Positions 1 through 11,531 of a DNA stretch of 64,000 bases are shown here, piece after piece (the stretch's first letter is position 1; every line of letters begins with the position of its first letter). The notes beneath the pieces are model-generated. The model was not told the origin of the DNA and made no database searches. It saw only the letters and a list, made by a program, of their open reading frames with translations. Position numbers and translations under genes: made by a program. Source of the DNA: Amphirosellinia nigrospora (lineage: Eukaryota > Ascomycota > Sordariomycetes > Xylariales > Xylariaceae); assembly GCA_004123355.1 (NCBI GenBank), contig SCHM01000001.1, positions 8,008,193 through 8,072,192 on the forward strand, in the 5' to 3' direction.

Positions 1-1184
1 GGGCAAAGGAATTGGCAGATTTGCTTGGCGATGTCGAGCGCATCAGATCCGAGAGAAAGAAGGCCAGAACAAACAAGGCCAAATACACCGGTGTAGAGGG
101 AGGCGCATCAGGCGGGTTTTCTAGCAGCGGCGGTCGATACGGTGGTTTTGGCAGCGAATCCGGAGGCTATGGAGGCTCCTCGGGAGGCTATGGGGGTTAC
201 TCCGGGGTGTCTACGGAGATGGTGGCGGCTTTGGAGGGCCCGACGAGTGGAAAGATTCTAGCAGCCGTGCAGATAAGTTTGAGGAGTATGACGAGTTTGA
301 TGAGGGGGCACCCACGTCAAGCTCATCCCGTCCCAAGCCAGCCGAGCGAGCCGAACGGGGCGAGAGAGTAGGGGTAAAGAAGACCACCCCGTCCCAACCA
401 TCTAAGAAAAAGGAGCCTGAGGTTGACCTCTTTTCTTTTGACGACTCTGGGTCGACCCCTGCAGCTTCGTCAGCGGGCGCTACACTAGCACCTTCCACCA
501 GTTCTGGCTTGACAGATTTGTCCGGTCCACCAGGCGATGACGATGATTTTGACGACTTCCAGTCTGCCACGCCCGCGGCACCGACATCCGCACCACCCAA
601 CAACTTTGCTATTCAGCCACCGTTGATGACATCGACGGCCCACTCGACGGCCCAATTCGTTGCCCCAAAGCCTGTGTCTGCGCCCCAGCAAGCGAGTCTG
701 ACTGGGATGATGTCATCTCTGTCGCCTCCTACGAGCACCACTGCTACGCCGTAGCCAACTATTCTGCGTTCAATCCGCCTGCGCCTGTTGGTGTATCTAG
801 TGCTCCCAAGCCAACTGGGTATCAAGCAGCAGCCCCGAACTACTATCAATCAGTACAAATATCTCAATCAACCGGACCGTCTGGTTCGAAAATGGGATCG
901 CTATCTTCAGCAGGTCCAACGCCATCAGGCATGTCAGCGCACAACAAACCCGCTGCTCCTACGGTGGCTAAGGCTGGCTCCGGCGCCGATCCGTTTGCCA
1001 ATTTATGGGGACAGGCGGGCTCCGGTCTTAAGAAGAGTAACACACCCACGGCCGGACCTAAATGGGCCAGCTCGCCAAAGAGAAGACCAGTGCGTCACTT
1101 TGGGGAGCTCCGGCGGCAAACACAACCAAGGCCGCCGGCAACACAAACACTAGCGGCAACGGGCTAGACGACCTACTTGGTTAA
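1..1184 (+). CDS. Epsin, Ent3/Ent5-like clathrin adaptor (C-terminal part)
   Basis: The ENTH domain lies upstream of the window. What is seen is the junction after it (ELADLLGDVERIRSERKKA at the very start, typical of the end of an ENTH domain), a Gly/Tyr/Ser-rich linker (about 100-240), and an acidic segment with GDDDDFDDFQSA (about 530-565). The latter is the DFxDF-type motif that in Ent3 and related epsins binds gamma-ear domains of AP-1 and GGA adaptors at trans-Golgi/endosomal membranes. A Pro/Ala-rich tail contains DPFANLWGQ and SLWGAP and ends in DDLLG-stop at 1182-1184. The reading frame changes three times (about 201-209, 730-760, 1085-1100). Each frame continues the same protein style and is joined by single-base gaps, so one gene is inferred. 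Alternative: the closely related clathrin interactor family; the tail cannot separate Ent3 from Ent5. Confidence 0.75.
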
Positions 1185-2888
1185 ATGATCTTATGAATAA
1201 AGACTTGCCCGACGGTTGTTACTTACTTCTATGGCTTGGGGCGTCAGGAATGACGCGTTAGGATACCGAGTCTCTCTCTCTACGTCTCAGGGGACTCTAT
1301 GAGGGTTAAGTAGAGACTGAAGGGAGCTGGCATTTACAAGCGGCTGTATGATTTTTTTTGCCTATAATGCTTAGATCGGCGTCGCGCCCCCTACAAAATA
1401 TGTATACCTCTATGACGATTGAAATTTCAGTTACTAGCCGATTTAGTCTATAATAGACAGAGTTTGCCGTTTCAGCCGCGATAGGCACTTGCATCAGGCG
1501 AGACTTTTGAGGTGATCCTTGTCGAGGTTTGTTTTGTTTCGAAGGAAATGGTGCTTGGAAATCGAGTCATAAGTTGTACGAAGGCTGATCTTTTACCACT
1601 CTCATCCATCGTTCAGGCAGAGTCTAGATCTCAAGGTCCTAACCCACCATAGCTCGATTGGCTAACATTGATTGTTACAGCTCAAGCATTGACACGAAGC
1701 CCTGTAACACAGGTTGAAGGGCTGACCTCGCCTCACTCCTTCATATCGCATTTTCGCAGCTACAAGATACGTGAGCTAAGATACATGAGCTGAAGGCGGG
1801 AGAATCACCCATCTAAGCTAACCAAGCCTGCCTAAGTCGTGGTCGCCCTTCACCGTGCCCTTGAAACATGCAGCTTCTCCATTACGAGTGCCATGGGTCT
1901 GCCATGGGCGCTTAGAAGGTTTGTCTTGGCTACTATAACCGCGGCCTGCGCTTAGAGAAGCCCCACTAGTCCCACCAACTTCATCTTGCCAGGGCTATAG
2001 CCCCAGCCAATCAGATGCCCCAATCAGCAAGCTTCGCTGCAGCATATCTGCACTACCGTCTTGGCAGTCCAACCTCCCCTGTTCCGCGGGCAGGACGCGG
2101 GTACCTTGCCGTGGTCCCCACTATCCAGACACTATCCACACTCACCACTGCGAACAACACTCGTTCCACAGTCCATATGCAAAGACGATCGTCGTCTTTC
2201 ATTGGGTGTACCAGCGCCTTATGATGCCGCCAAACGCTTCAACTACCGCGGGCTGAGCAAAAATAGAAGCTTCAGGTGAAATGTGCGCATGCATAGTCCC
2301 TTGCTAGCTTAAAATGAAGCATGTCATAGCAACAGAGTCAACAGGCGTCGAAGCATACTTAAGAACGCTCTCCGACCCGACGGAGGCTCTTCTTCTCTTC
2401 ACTTCCATCCCCCAGCAAATGCAACCTCAATCACAACCTTTTCCTTAGGTCGTTTCTTTTTTTCCTTCTTTTCCTTGGTCTCTCTATCTCTTATCTCCTA
2501 GGGTTTCCTCTCTTTTCTTGCGATAACTTTCATTGGGAAAAACGGGTCTCAGGGTTCAACATCAACTTTCACTTACACAGCAACGTCTCACCCTCACGGT
2601 TTCTTTTTTAACGACGTCAAGAGATAGCAGTGGATCTGCTTAGGAAACTCTCGCTTCATCGAAAAAAGGCATACTTTCACTCTTCAGAAATCAGCATTCG
2701 CTTACTTTTCGGCATTGTTTACGTTGGGTACTCGGTTCGGTACCTCACAATCATTCACCATTTCCTCCCCAACTCCCACAGCGTCTATTCCATTTCCGCG
2801 GCCGCGCCTCCCAACGCGCACCGTGTCTGGTCTAACTCGTCCGGAACTCTCGCTTATCACCGATTTCGACGCTGGGATTCCTTTGAAA
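1185..2888. other. Intergenic region upstream of the membrane-protein gene
   Basis: No supported gene. The last 500 bases (about 2380-2640) are strongly pyrimidine-rich on the + strand (runs of CTT, TTTTCC), a common fungal promoter/5' leader composition, and precede the gene starting at 2889. Confidence 0.6.
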
Positions 2889-4270
2889 ATGCGTTTTCAA
2901 TCACCCCAACTTGGTGCCCTGGGCGTCACCTTCACTGCCCTGCGTGCTCTCCAATTTTTGTCACTCGTGACTGTCGTTGGCTTGACTGCCAACTTCATCA
3001 ATGAGTTTGCTTCTTCAGAGCGTCAGGTTCCCGATGTTTTGGTTGGAACTGTGACCGTGGTATGTGCTTTCCCTTCCCTCCCTAACACTCAACATAGCTC
3101 ACATATCTCAGACCAGCATCTCGACGCTCTACGTAGCCATTTCTTACATTCTTTATTACGATGGAATGCTCCCGCTCCTCATTGCCGGTGGGCTTGACTT
3201 GGCTCTCCTTGTAGCATTGATTGTCGTGGCAGCCACGATCGGCAAGCCGCTTTCCATGCTACAATGCGAGTTGCTGCCGGAACCTGTCTCGCCCACCGCA
3301 GCGTTCATTACCACCATAACTGGCCGCAGCTACCAGAATGCTGCCTCCAGGTACAACAGCTATCTAGGGCTCATTACGACTGACCAGCCTCACTGTTATG
3401 AGATCAAGGCAGTCTGGGGACTAGGCATTGCACTTGCCGTTCTTTTCTCATTTTCCGCACTGGTCTGCGTGGGCCTCTGGCAACGCCTCAGGCGCGCCAA
3501 CGGGGCTGACGCTCCTCATAAAGATCTCGAGAGTTATTAGGGGTACGCGGGCGTCCGTGGTGGTTTCAGGGTAGCTCCGGTCCAGCAGATCTCCGGGCCA
3601 ACAGCACTCGGCACTCAGATCCTAAGCCCGGGAGTTGGCTCGCGATTCCCGCCTCCGTTCTCGCTACCTCAGGCGTCCTATCGTCGACCTATTCACAGTG
3701 TCGACGAGGACGTCGCCACCACGTGCCAACGCCCCCCGTCATGGTTAATGTTAATAATACTGGCCCAATGGGCCGTTCTCTCACGGTTTCAATCCCTCCT
3801 CCTGCTCCCGCGCACTTGGCGCCACCGCCGGTTCCGAGCCCGCATGGCTCGACTGATTCTCCCACTGAGGATTATATCCCCATCCTCCATCAGCCTGTCC
3901 CGATGCTCAGGAAGATACCGGCCAAAACGCCGACTCTTGTCATCGTTCCCCTCCTTCGGTTACCGACGATGGGCTCACCCCCGTCACGCCGAGCCCGTCG
4001 CCGAGGCTGAAGGGATTTAAAAGAATTCGTGTATCTCAGCTTCCGCGTGACGCATTAGGGATTGCGACAGCAGTTTTACAAGGAAGAAGAGCCAGCGTGC
4101 CATCGGCGAATACGATGATTACGTCGCCGCTGAGTCCGCCGTATGATGCGCATACAATGGAAGCGCAGTTGGCCGTAAGGCCAAGCGAAGCGGAAGACAA
4201 TCTGAGTGTGCTTGAAGGATGGTGGGATCTTGGTTTGTTAGAAAGGGGTAAAAGTTTAAGGAGAAAATGA
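2889..4270 (+). CDS. Four-helix (MARVEL-like) membrane protein with long cytoplasmic tail
   Basis: The start at 2889 gives MRFQSPQLGALG followed by a first hydrophobic helix. An intron at 3060-3111 (GTATGT...CAG) joins GTVTV to TSISTLYVA in phase 0. Four membrane segments follow one another: about residues 8-35, 50-75, 80-105 and a last one near AVWGLGIALAVLFSFSALVC, then a basic RLRR stop-transfer. This topology is typical of fungal MARVEL-like proteins, whose roles are mostly unknown. A stop occurs at 3538-3540 after KDLESY, but the same frame stays open to about 3735. Pro/Ser-rich coding-like sequence then continues in two further frames, ending in GWWDLGLLERGKSLRRK-stop at 4268-4270. I infer one protein of roughly 430 residues with a proline-rich tail, broken by one nonsense change and two frameshifts. 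No specific function is recognised. Confidence 0.6.
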
Positions 4271-4573
4271 TTGAAGGATACTAGGGTACACACGAAGTTG
4301 GGACTAATGTGGTAATGAAAATGTTGATGTGTTCCTTGGTATGGCTGGCTTGGTTTTGGTTTGGAATTTTATCGGGTTCTCTATGGCGATGTTAGCTCTC
4401 GTCTTAGGCTAGATTAGACATTCAGATTGATCAGCTCTCAAATGTCAAAATATCGGTTGTCAGCATGTTGTGTTTATTTGAGAGTATAACGTCAGGCGGC
4501 TACAGGCCAAATGAAACTATGATTAAGAACATATTACATCAAAGTATATATGATTGAAGCATCAAGGCATAGT
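4271..4573. other. Convergent intergenic spacer
   Basis: About 300 bases between the 3' ends of two convergent genes. AT-rich; no gene or clear terminator structure seen. Confidence 0.6.
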
Positions 4574-5667
4574 TTAGATCCACGCCAGCACGCGAAAAAC
4601 AGCAGGTGTCCTCAGTCTCCCGCCCGCATTACCAGTAGGCGTAGGCGTAGGCGTTGAAAAAGCAAGAGTCGACGTTTCACTTGCGCTCGTCGATGTTGAC
4701 ACATCGGCTGAAGTCAACGTCGCCGTCTCACCTTCATCCGAAAACGTGGACGAGCTCGTCGTTTCAGTCACAGATGAATCTGTCGGAGTAGCCGTCGTTG
4801 AAGTAAAGCTAAAGGAGTACGTCGCCGACACTGCTGGTTCCTTGCGGCACTCGAGCAGATGCTCATAGCCCTCCGCCCACTGAGTCTTCCACCAGTCCGA
4901 CCGGTCTGATAGCTCATACGTCGCGAACCAATACTGAGACCCCGGGAGATCGTGCGCGTCGGCGAAGAACTGCGACGCGCACTCGTTCGTGCAGGTGAAG
5001 TCTGCCCGGGCCCATTCTGAGCTGCTGGGGTAGTTGAAGTAACACCAGCCAGAGCTGAACGCCACATCTTGTCAGCGACTTTCTGCTTATTTCATACAAG
5101 CTGCACTGTTACGACTTACATGTTCTTGGAACACGCGAACGCGTATTCGTACTGAAACACCTCGCCCAGACAGCTACGGGTACCTCTGGATAGGGACGGC
5201 TAGGTCCGTATACGAGCGCGGCATCCCCTTTCTGGTCACAGACCTGCTTGACATTCTGCACCCAGGCCTCGAGGAGTCGGTGCACGCAGGCACGCAGGTG
5301 CTCTCTAGGTCGTCTGGCCCGGGGTTGAAGTTCGGACTACCAGATGACACTAGCCCAAGTAGCGTCATATCGCAGTCGATCGGCGCGGCGTATGCAGCCA
5401 GACACTAGAACACTCAGAGCTTAGTTAAACTTGTCTTCATCCTAATCTTGGCCTAGAAAGGAAGGCCTGCGCTCTGAAATTTGCCAACATAAGAAGAAAA
5501 TGGTCCTCGGAATTACTCACCGCCGCTGACGTCGTGTCGGCGAGATGGTTATGCACGTAGTACCACCAGTCCGTGACGGCGGTGTCCAAGCTGAAAGAGC
5601 ATGCCGCCGGACGCAAAGCGATCGCTAGGAGCAGCGCTTGGGAAAGGCCCGAGGTGGAATACTTCAT
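4574..5667 (-). CDS. Secreted cysteine-rich protein with Ser/Thr-rich tail
   Basis: Three exons on the minus strand: 5667-5521, 5404-5120, 5054-4574, with GTGAGT and GTAAGT donors and AG acceptors. Exon 1 begins MKYSTSGLSQALLLAIALRP, a clear signal peptide, followed by DWWYYVHNHLADTTSAA. Exon 2 carries CLAAYAAPIDCD, PNFNPGPDDLESTC and VQNVKQVCDQKGDAALVYG. Exon 3 starts SGWCYFNYPSSSEWARADF and has more paired cysteines (TCTNEC, LLEC), followed by about 70 Ser/Thr-rich residues. At least eight cysteines suggest a disulfide-bonded extracellular domain; the tail could be a glycosylated wall or GPI spacer, but no convincing GPI signal is visible. Two single-base frame breaks lie in exon 2 (near 5278 and 5165). 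The family is not recognised; I recall similar secreted fungal proteins without known function. It could be a wall protein or an effector-like protein. Confidence 0.6.
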
Positions 5668-7679
5668 GTTGCTGGATATACGTGGTACAGGCGATGGCGC
5701 TTAGTTGAAAACCCGCGAAGTTGGCTCTAATTCGCGCCTCAAAACAAAGAAGCATAATCGACCCATCGTCAGGTGTCCACGAACAATTTGGGTTGGGCTG
5801 GCGTCCAATCCGTATTTGGGCGAACTAGAGTTGAATACGGCAAGGCAAAAAGCATCCTGGTATGTTTGCCTGCTTGCCACTTTAAAGCAACCAAGTCCTA
5901 TAGTAGACAGCGTTATAGAACTCGCATTCAACTTCAACTATATGCTTCCCAAACAATACCATCACCTGCGAGCCGAGGCATGTCAAACCTGAGATTCTCT
6001 ATAGGATTGATTATATCATGGTACGCCAACTTAGTGCATGCTCTCGACGACTTCTAGGAGACCATGTCCGGGATCGGTCTTCTTGCCCGAATTTCGTTGT
6101 TCATTTAGGCCGAACTAGGCAGCTTGGGCGATACCAGCCGCAGATGCTACCTTTAAAGGTGCCTTAGCCGTCGCGTCTTCTAGAGATTGCAGTGAAGCTA
6201 TTCGGTAACAATTATAATTACCTCGGAGCCACAGACGCCGATGATTGATGGGCACCGACGGTAAATACTACGTAGGTACCTACCTACTATGAGCTACACT
6301 ACTGTTCCACAAGCCATAGTTGCATACGCAAGACTTAAAATTGATGAGTGTAATTAGGTAATATATGAGTGTACAATTCCTATACTTATACTTACCTACC
6401 TGCTCTATATGTATTCGGCAGCAAGCGACCCCATATCCCCACTCGGCCTACCTAGTGTTTGATTAAGATCAACAATGTTGCCCTTTGCGATACTGGCATG
6501 CATGTTCCGCTCAAAAAATTACTTCTTTTAATCTTAAGTAGATCGGAAATCTATAGATTAGGGTAAAACCAGTTGCCCTTGCATATGACGACATAGCAAG
6601 AAAACGATGTGTCAGTAACTGGGGAATCCCTTTGCTTGTGAACAGGATGAGGTGTGGCAGTCAAGACAGTGACTACTAAGGCTTACAATCGTCGCTCTAT
6701 CTGCCGTCGCTCACTAAAGCTGACTATAGCTTATTGAATCTTACAAACGCCATAGGTATTACGACAGCTGACAACTTTCACCCAAAGCTTCGACGAGAAA
6801 TTGAGGTCGACAGACATTTTCCATCAATCTCAAACGCTACTGCGGAAGGTAATTACGACATATATCAAATACACACTAGTGAGGTCGCCGGATCTCCAGG
6901 GATTCGCCAGACTTACATTGTGTACCATGCATTTGAACGCCACCAAGACGTGTTCTACTCACAATGCTACCCAATGAACAGGGCATAGAATATACATGCT
7001 AAGCCGAAATACGGACCATTTTCATATGGGAAATGGTGAGAATACGAAGAACGGAAGCTTACGAAACCAGACCTGAATTAGGAAGTTTAAATATATATAC
7101 GAGTCAAGGACTTTTTTTCAGTGCATACGACATACCTGTCAGCTCAGAGAAACGAAACGAGGCGACAGGATCATCGTGGCAATCGCACACAGCCCCTTCA
7201 TCAAATCCGGGTAGCTGGGCGCTTAAGCTGAGTGGCCTGAACAGCTGACACGCTAATGCAGGTGGCCGATCCGCCCATGGGGTTGGATGATCGTTCTCGA
7301 CTCCGTTTCCATGAAACGATCTAAACAATAGCGCCAAGTACCATTTTACCAACAACAAAGGGCAAAAAGCCAATGCACTAAGCCCCCTACCCACCTTTGT
7401 AAGATGAGAAAAAAGGCACGGTAAGGGTTCATAGTATATCATCGTGGCCATCCTGTCTAGGCCGACGTCAAGGATGTGGAGAGTTGAGAATCGCCTCATT
7501 TACTTTTTGTCCATCCTCATTATTCCTTTCTAGTAGCCCGACTCAGTTTCGAGGCACTTATACACTTTCTTTTTTAACGACGATCACTCATTCACTTCGC
7601 TGCTTGATGCTAGCGTTAGATACACTCCTCTCTTGTCAATAACCAACACCAGAACTATCGTTGAACGATAGTCTTCAAA
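5668..7679. other. Intergenic region, AT-rich
   Basis: About 2 kb with no supported gene. It holds a palindromic GTAGGTACCTAC-type motif at 6272-6287. Short open frames here lack recognisable domains, splice logic or signal peptides. The final part serves as upstream region of the GH12 gene at 7680. Confidence 0.55.
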
Positions 7680-8992
7680 ATGATATCTCAAGTTTTGACT
7701 CTCGTGGCATTAAGCCCACTGGCCGCCTATGCTCTGCCAAAACATCATACTCCGTGCGGCGGCAAACCACCAGTATCATCATCCCACAACCGTTTAAGCC
7801 ACGGGCATGCCGCTTTCTATTATCTCTACCTTCCCTGTTTTCCCCTCGAAAGTCTCACTACCGAAACCAGAAGCTACACAACCGACTACCTGACAACGGT
7901 AACTCCAACAACAACCGTAACCACGGTTACCTGAGCGAGGCCAAGTTTCACAGAGGTTCCAGCTGATAGCATTCCTACAATAAGCACATTTTCGACCGAC
8001 TTCCCCGAAGTGACCCCGACAAGCACCGTTACTACGGGTACCCACCTGAGCGAGGTTCCAAGCTTCACCACTGTTCCAGTTCAGAGTCTTCCCACTTCAA
8101 CTTTTTTAACCTTCACAATCACTTCGCCCGTTGGAAGTCCCAGCTCAACAGCTGCCGCAGCTAGCCGAGTAGTCGATGGGACTATCCTGCAGCAACACTG
8201 GTCGCATATCAAGTGCCAGCAACTCAGCAGTGTGGAAACGATGATCGGGTAATCCTCCCCGGCATGCCATGGACCGTCGCCAACTCGATGTACAATGCAA
8301 ACCAGATGGTGGGCAGCCAGTGCACCAACTTCGACAGCATTCTTGAGACCGCAGATGGGTCGATCAAGGAGGTCAAGTTGACTAGTATTACCGATGTCGA
8401 GCTTATCGATTCGACCAAAGACATCTGCAAGGGCTACAGCAATGTCGGCGTCGGTGTCAACCTCAATCAGAAGCTCAGGGACATTAAGTCGATCCCCGCT
8501 TACTACAAGTGGGAGCGCACCAACACGACTGAGTTCAGGGGTAAGTTCTCACATCATACGTCATGGGCCGAGCCACATTTGCTAACGTAATCGCATACAG
8601 GAAGCAACTTGTTCGACTTCATCGTGGCGCCCACCGCAGGTGACGGCTCGTCGACGGCAAGCTCTGAATTCATGCTATGGGTCCGAAACTGGGGAAACCA
8701 GGTCCCTATCGGATACGCCAACGGGCCCGTCGCTACGTTTAACATGTTCGGCGCCAGCTGGAAGCTCTACGAGGGCCTGAATACCGGCAACGGCGTGACC
8801 GTTCGGAGCATGCTTGTCGACAACAACTACGATGGGGAGTTCCAGGGCGATCTCAAGGAGTGGCTCGAGGCAATGGTGCAGAAGGGATATATCTCGGACG
8901 ACCAGTACGTGACGGTAGGCAATGCGGGTACGGAGATCTTCTATGGAAAGTCTACCCAGGAAGCTACGGTTGCCTTGGATATCGTTGTATAG
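7680..8992 (+). CDS. Glycoside hydrolase family 12 (endoglucanase/xyloglucanase-like)
   Basis: MISQVLTLVALSPLAAYALP is a signal peptide. A region rich in Thr/Ser/Val/Pro follows (7850-8170), then a GH12 catalytic domain from about QQCGNDDRVILPG (8225) to the stop at 8990-8992. An intron at 8541-8600 (GTAAGT...ACAG) joins TTEFRG to SNLFDF. The two GH12 catalytic glutamates are visible: nucleophile in SEFMLW (exon 2) and acid/base in NAGTEIFYG near the C-terminus. The family hydrolyses beta-1,4-glucans including xyloglucan outside the cell and has members sensed by plants as elicitors. The Ser/Thr region contains imperfect tandem units (see findings) and two frame breaks, near 7930 and 8190; the catalytic domain itself is uninterrupted. 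A long repeat-built N-terminal extension is not standard for GH12, so its exact reading is uncertain. Confidence 0.85.
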
Positions 8993-9974
8993 TGCCCACC
9001 CAGAGAAACAAGGCTATTAGAGCGTAGATATTAGAGGTAGAATAAATCTCGTGACCAAACCATGACCGGTGCCACTAAGATGCAACCATATCTCATAACC
9101 GGGTTCCCAGCTGCTATATGACGCAGTCTCCGCAATCTAGACCTCATTCTCATCTCAATAGAGTTTTGTAAGTGCATCTATTTATGATCCTCCTATATTA
9201 ATCATGTAGACCATCAATCAGACAACCAAGAAAATCGACGACACACGAAAATTTACCTAAGTACACGAAAGAATGGTTCTTGGGACACAGAAGATGAGCC
9301 GGGCCGAACAACTTGCTTAAGTAACAGACAGCCTTTAAGCACAATAGCGGCTATTCTGACGACTTAATAATACAGATAAATGGTTTGATTTCATCTCACT
9401 GCGGTGCTAACACTATAAGCGTGGCCTTGTTGGTCAGAGCCTGCCTCCTTATCAGCGCTCGGGTCGAAGTGTATGCAAGCACACACCTAAATAACAAGAT
9501 CGTCCTCCTCCTCTTGTCACGCAGCAAGCTTTACCCGGCCATGATCCCATAAGAAATTGTGTCGCCAACTATTAAGCTGGACTTGCAGCCAACCTCTCCA
9601 CGCTTGTTTGAGCGTTTCTCAACAACTCTTAAGAAAGGATTAGTGTTAAGAAAGGGATATGCTCTCATATGTCAGTTCCTCAAGCAGATTACAATATGTG
9701 ATATGCTAGGTATGTGTATATGTAGAATAATCACGAATACAACGAAGATACAAGCTATTAGGTTTCTCCAACCACGATACTGGCGCGGCCCGGACCGGAT
9801 ACAGTTTCACCATGCCATGCCCAAGTTACTAATCATCATACAGAGTAGTATGTACCGTGATTGCAACTCCATTTCGTCGTCCGCTTTCTCCAAAACGTAG
9901 GCATAACCCATCACGAGGCGATAACTAAATAGTGACTAACCGCGCAGCGACAACCCATCACCCACCCGATACAA
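8993..9974. other. Intergenic region, AT-rich
   Basis: About 1 kb, AT-rich, no supported gene. A 113-codon open frame at 9559-9900 has no recognisable feature. Confidence 0.55.
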
Positions 9975-11531
9975 ATGGCCGGCCGTATACACCTCCGTCT
10001 CCGCCGCCTGCTACCACCCCCTTTCCTTCCGCCTATCACAGCACCTCGACAAAATAGTCCAAGCCTTCTTCGGGGAATATTTTGCCTCTTGGACGTCGAA
10101 TACACGCCACGAAGCAGCCACGCTACACCCGACCTCGTACATCAACGGGCTGCGCGGTCTCGCGGCGCTTATTATCTGCGTGTCGTATTACACGGAGGTG
10201 AACCACCCGAGCCTGACATCATGGTGGAATGTATCCCCCGCCTTCCCGTGGTTCCGGAGGGTAGTTGGATCCAACTGCCCTTCGTCCGGGTGTTATTCTC
10301 CGGCCGGCCCATGATGCACATGCTCTTCGTCATATCGGGCTTCGCGTTATCCGTGAACCCGCTCGCGGCGGCTCGGGCGCGGGATTTCGCGAGGTGTCGC
10401 TCGGCCCTAGCATCTGCGGCCCTCCGGCGCCCCGTACGGCTGTGCGGACCACCCATCGTCTCGATGGCGTTGATTATCTTGTTTATTCGTGCTAGCTGGC
10501 TATGGGGCGCCCTGCCGACGCTGAGGCGGCAGCTCGATCGTTGGATCGTGGCCGTGGATTACCGCGCTATCTGGCCCTGGAGCCGGGATACGCGCCCCTA
10601 TCCCCTGTATAATGGTAATCTGTGGGCTATCCCGATCCAACTCTGCCATTCCCTGTTGGTGTTGATAACTGTTCTGGCCTCATCGCGTATGCGTTCGGCG
10701 GCTCGGATCGCCCTTTCCCTCGTCTCCGTCATGTATTATCTATACAGCGGAAAATGGGCTGCGGCCGAATTCACGGAGGGTATGGTGCTCGCAGAGGCAC
10801 ACCTCGCGAGTGCGGGACGGGAAAGCCATGAGAGTCTCCCGCTCGTAAACTCGCCCCTATACCCTAGCAGCCTGGAGGAGAAAGAGCCAAAGCGATCCCA
10901 AGGGGAAAAAGAAGCTCGAGACTCAACGTGATAGAAAACATACTAAACACCGCGGTTCTCACGGCCGCGCTGTTTATTTTTGGATGGCCGAACACGGCGT
11001 CATCGCGCACCCCCGGCATCCGTCATCTCGCGTACCTCGTCCCCGAAGCATATGACCCACGCAACGCTCAAGACTCTCAGAAGTTCTGGTTTGCGATCGC
11101 CGCCATGGGGGCAGTATGGTCGTGTGGGCGCCTTGCGTTTGTGCGGGAAACGATACTGGAATCGCGCTTCGCGCAGTATGCGGGCCGGATCAGTTACGCC
11201 GTATGTATCGTTCACGGGCCCGGTGAGTATCCTGCCTTCTGAACTTCTCGTGCTTGTTCGTGTATATGACGACACGTCCGCTGATACTCGCGTCAGTGCT
11301 TAGTCTGTTCCAGGACGCCGTGCTCGGGGTAGCCGCGCGGCCCGAGAGATGGGGTGCTGTCAAAGGCAGTGGGCTCAGGGGTGGATTGGTATCGACACGG
11401 CCTTTCATCGGACCCTATGCTGGGCAACTGGACTTGCTGTTCTATTGCCCCTTGTGCTGGTTACCGCACATTTCTTTTGCCGGTTTGTCGATGAACCTCT
11501 GAAGCAGCTAGCGAAGAAGATTAAGATCTAG
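9975..11531 (+). CDS. Acyltransferase-3 family membrane protein
   Basis: The sequence encodes a fungal acyltransferase-3 (OafA/NodX-type) integral membrane protein. The signature TSYINGLRGLAALIICVSYY is present near 10140-10195, followed by SGRPMMHMLFVISGFALS (around 10310-10350) and the RRPVRL-type positive patch. Further hydrophobic segments follow, with a C-terminal RFVDEPLKQLAKKIKI-stop. An intron at 11223-11296 (GTGAGT...TCAG) joins IVHGP to VLSLFQDAV. Family members transfer acyl groups from acyl-CoA or acyl carriers to sugars, lipids or secondary metabolites; the substrate cannot be read here. Frame breaks occur near 10120, 10245, several points in 10500-10930 and 11380. GC-rich codons mark it off from the AT-rich flanks. 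It resembles the large paralogous fungal acyltransferase families around secondary-metabolism genes, but no such cluster is seen. Confidence 0.75.

Noticed and set aside
7104-7499. 131-codon minus-strand open frame upstream of GH12
   Set aside because: No domain, signal peptide or splice context; likely chance.
9559-9900. 113-codon + strand open frame
   Set aside because: AT-rich chance frame without recognisable features.
7680-11531. Secondary-metabolite cluster around the acyltransferase
   Set aside because: No polyketide synthase, peptide synthetase, terpene cyclase or cluster regulator lies nearby.
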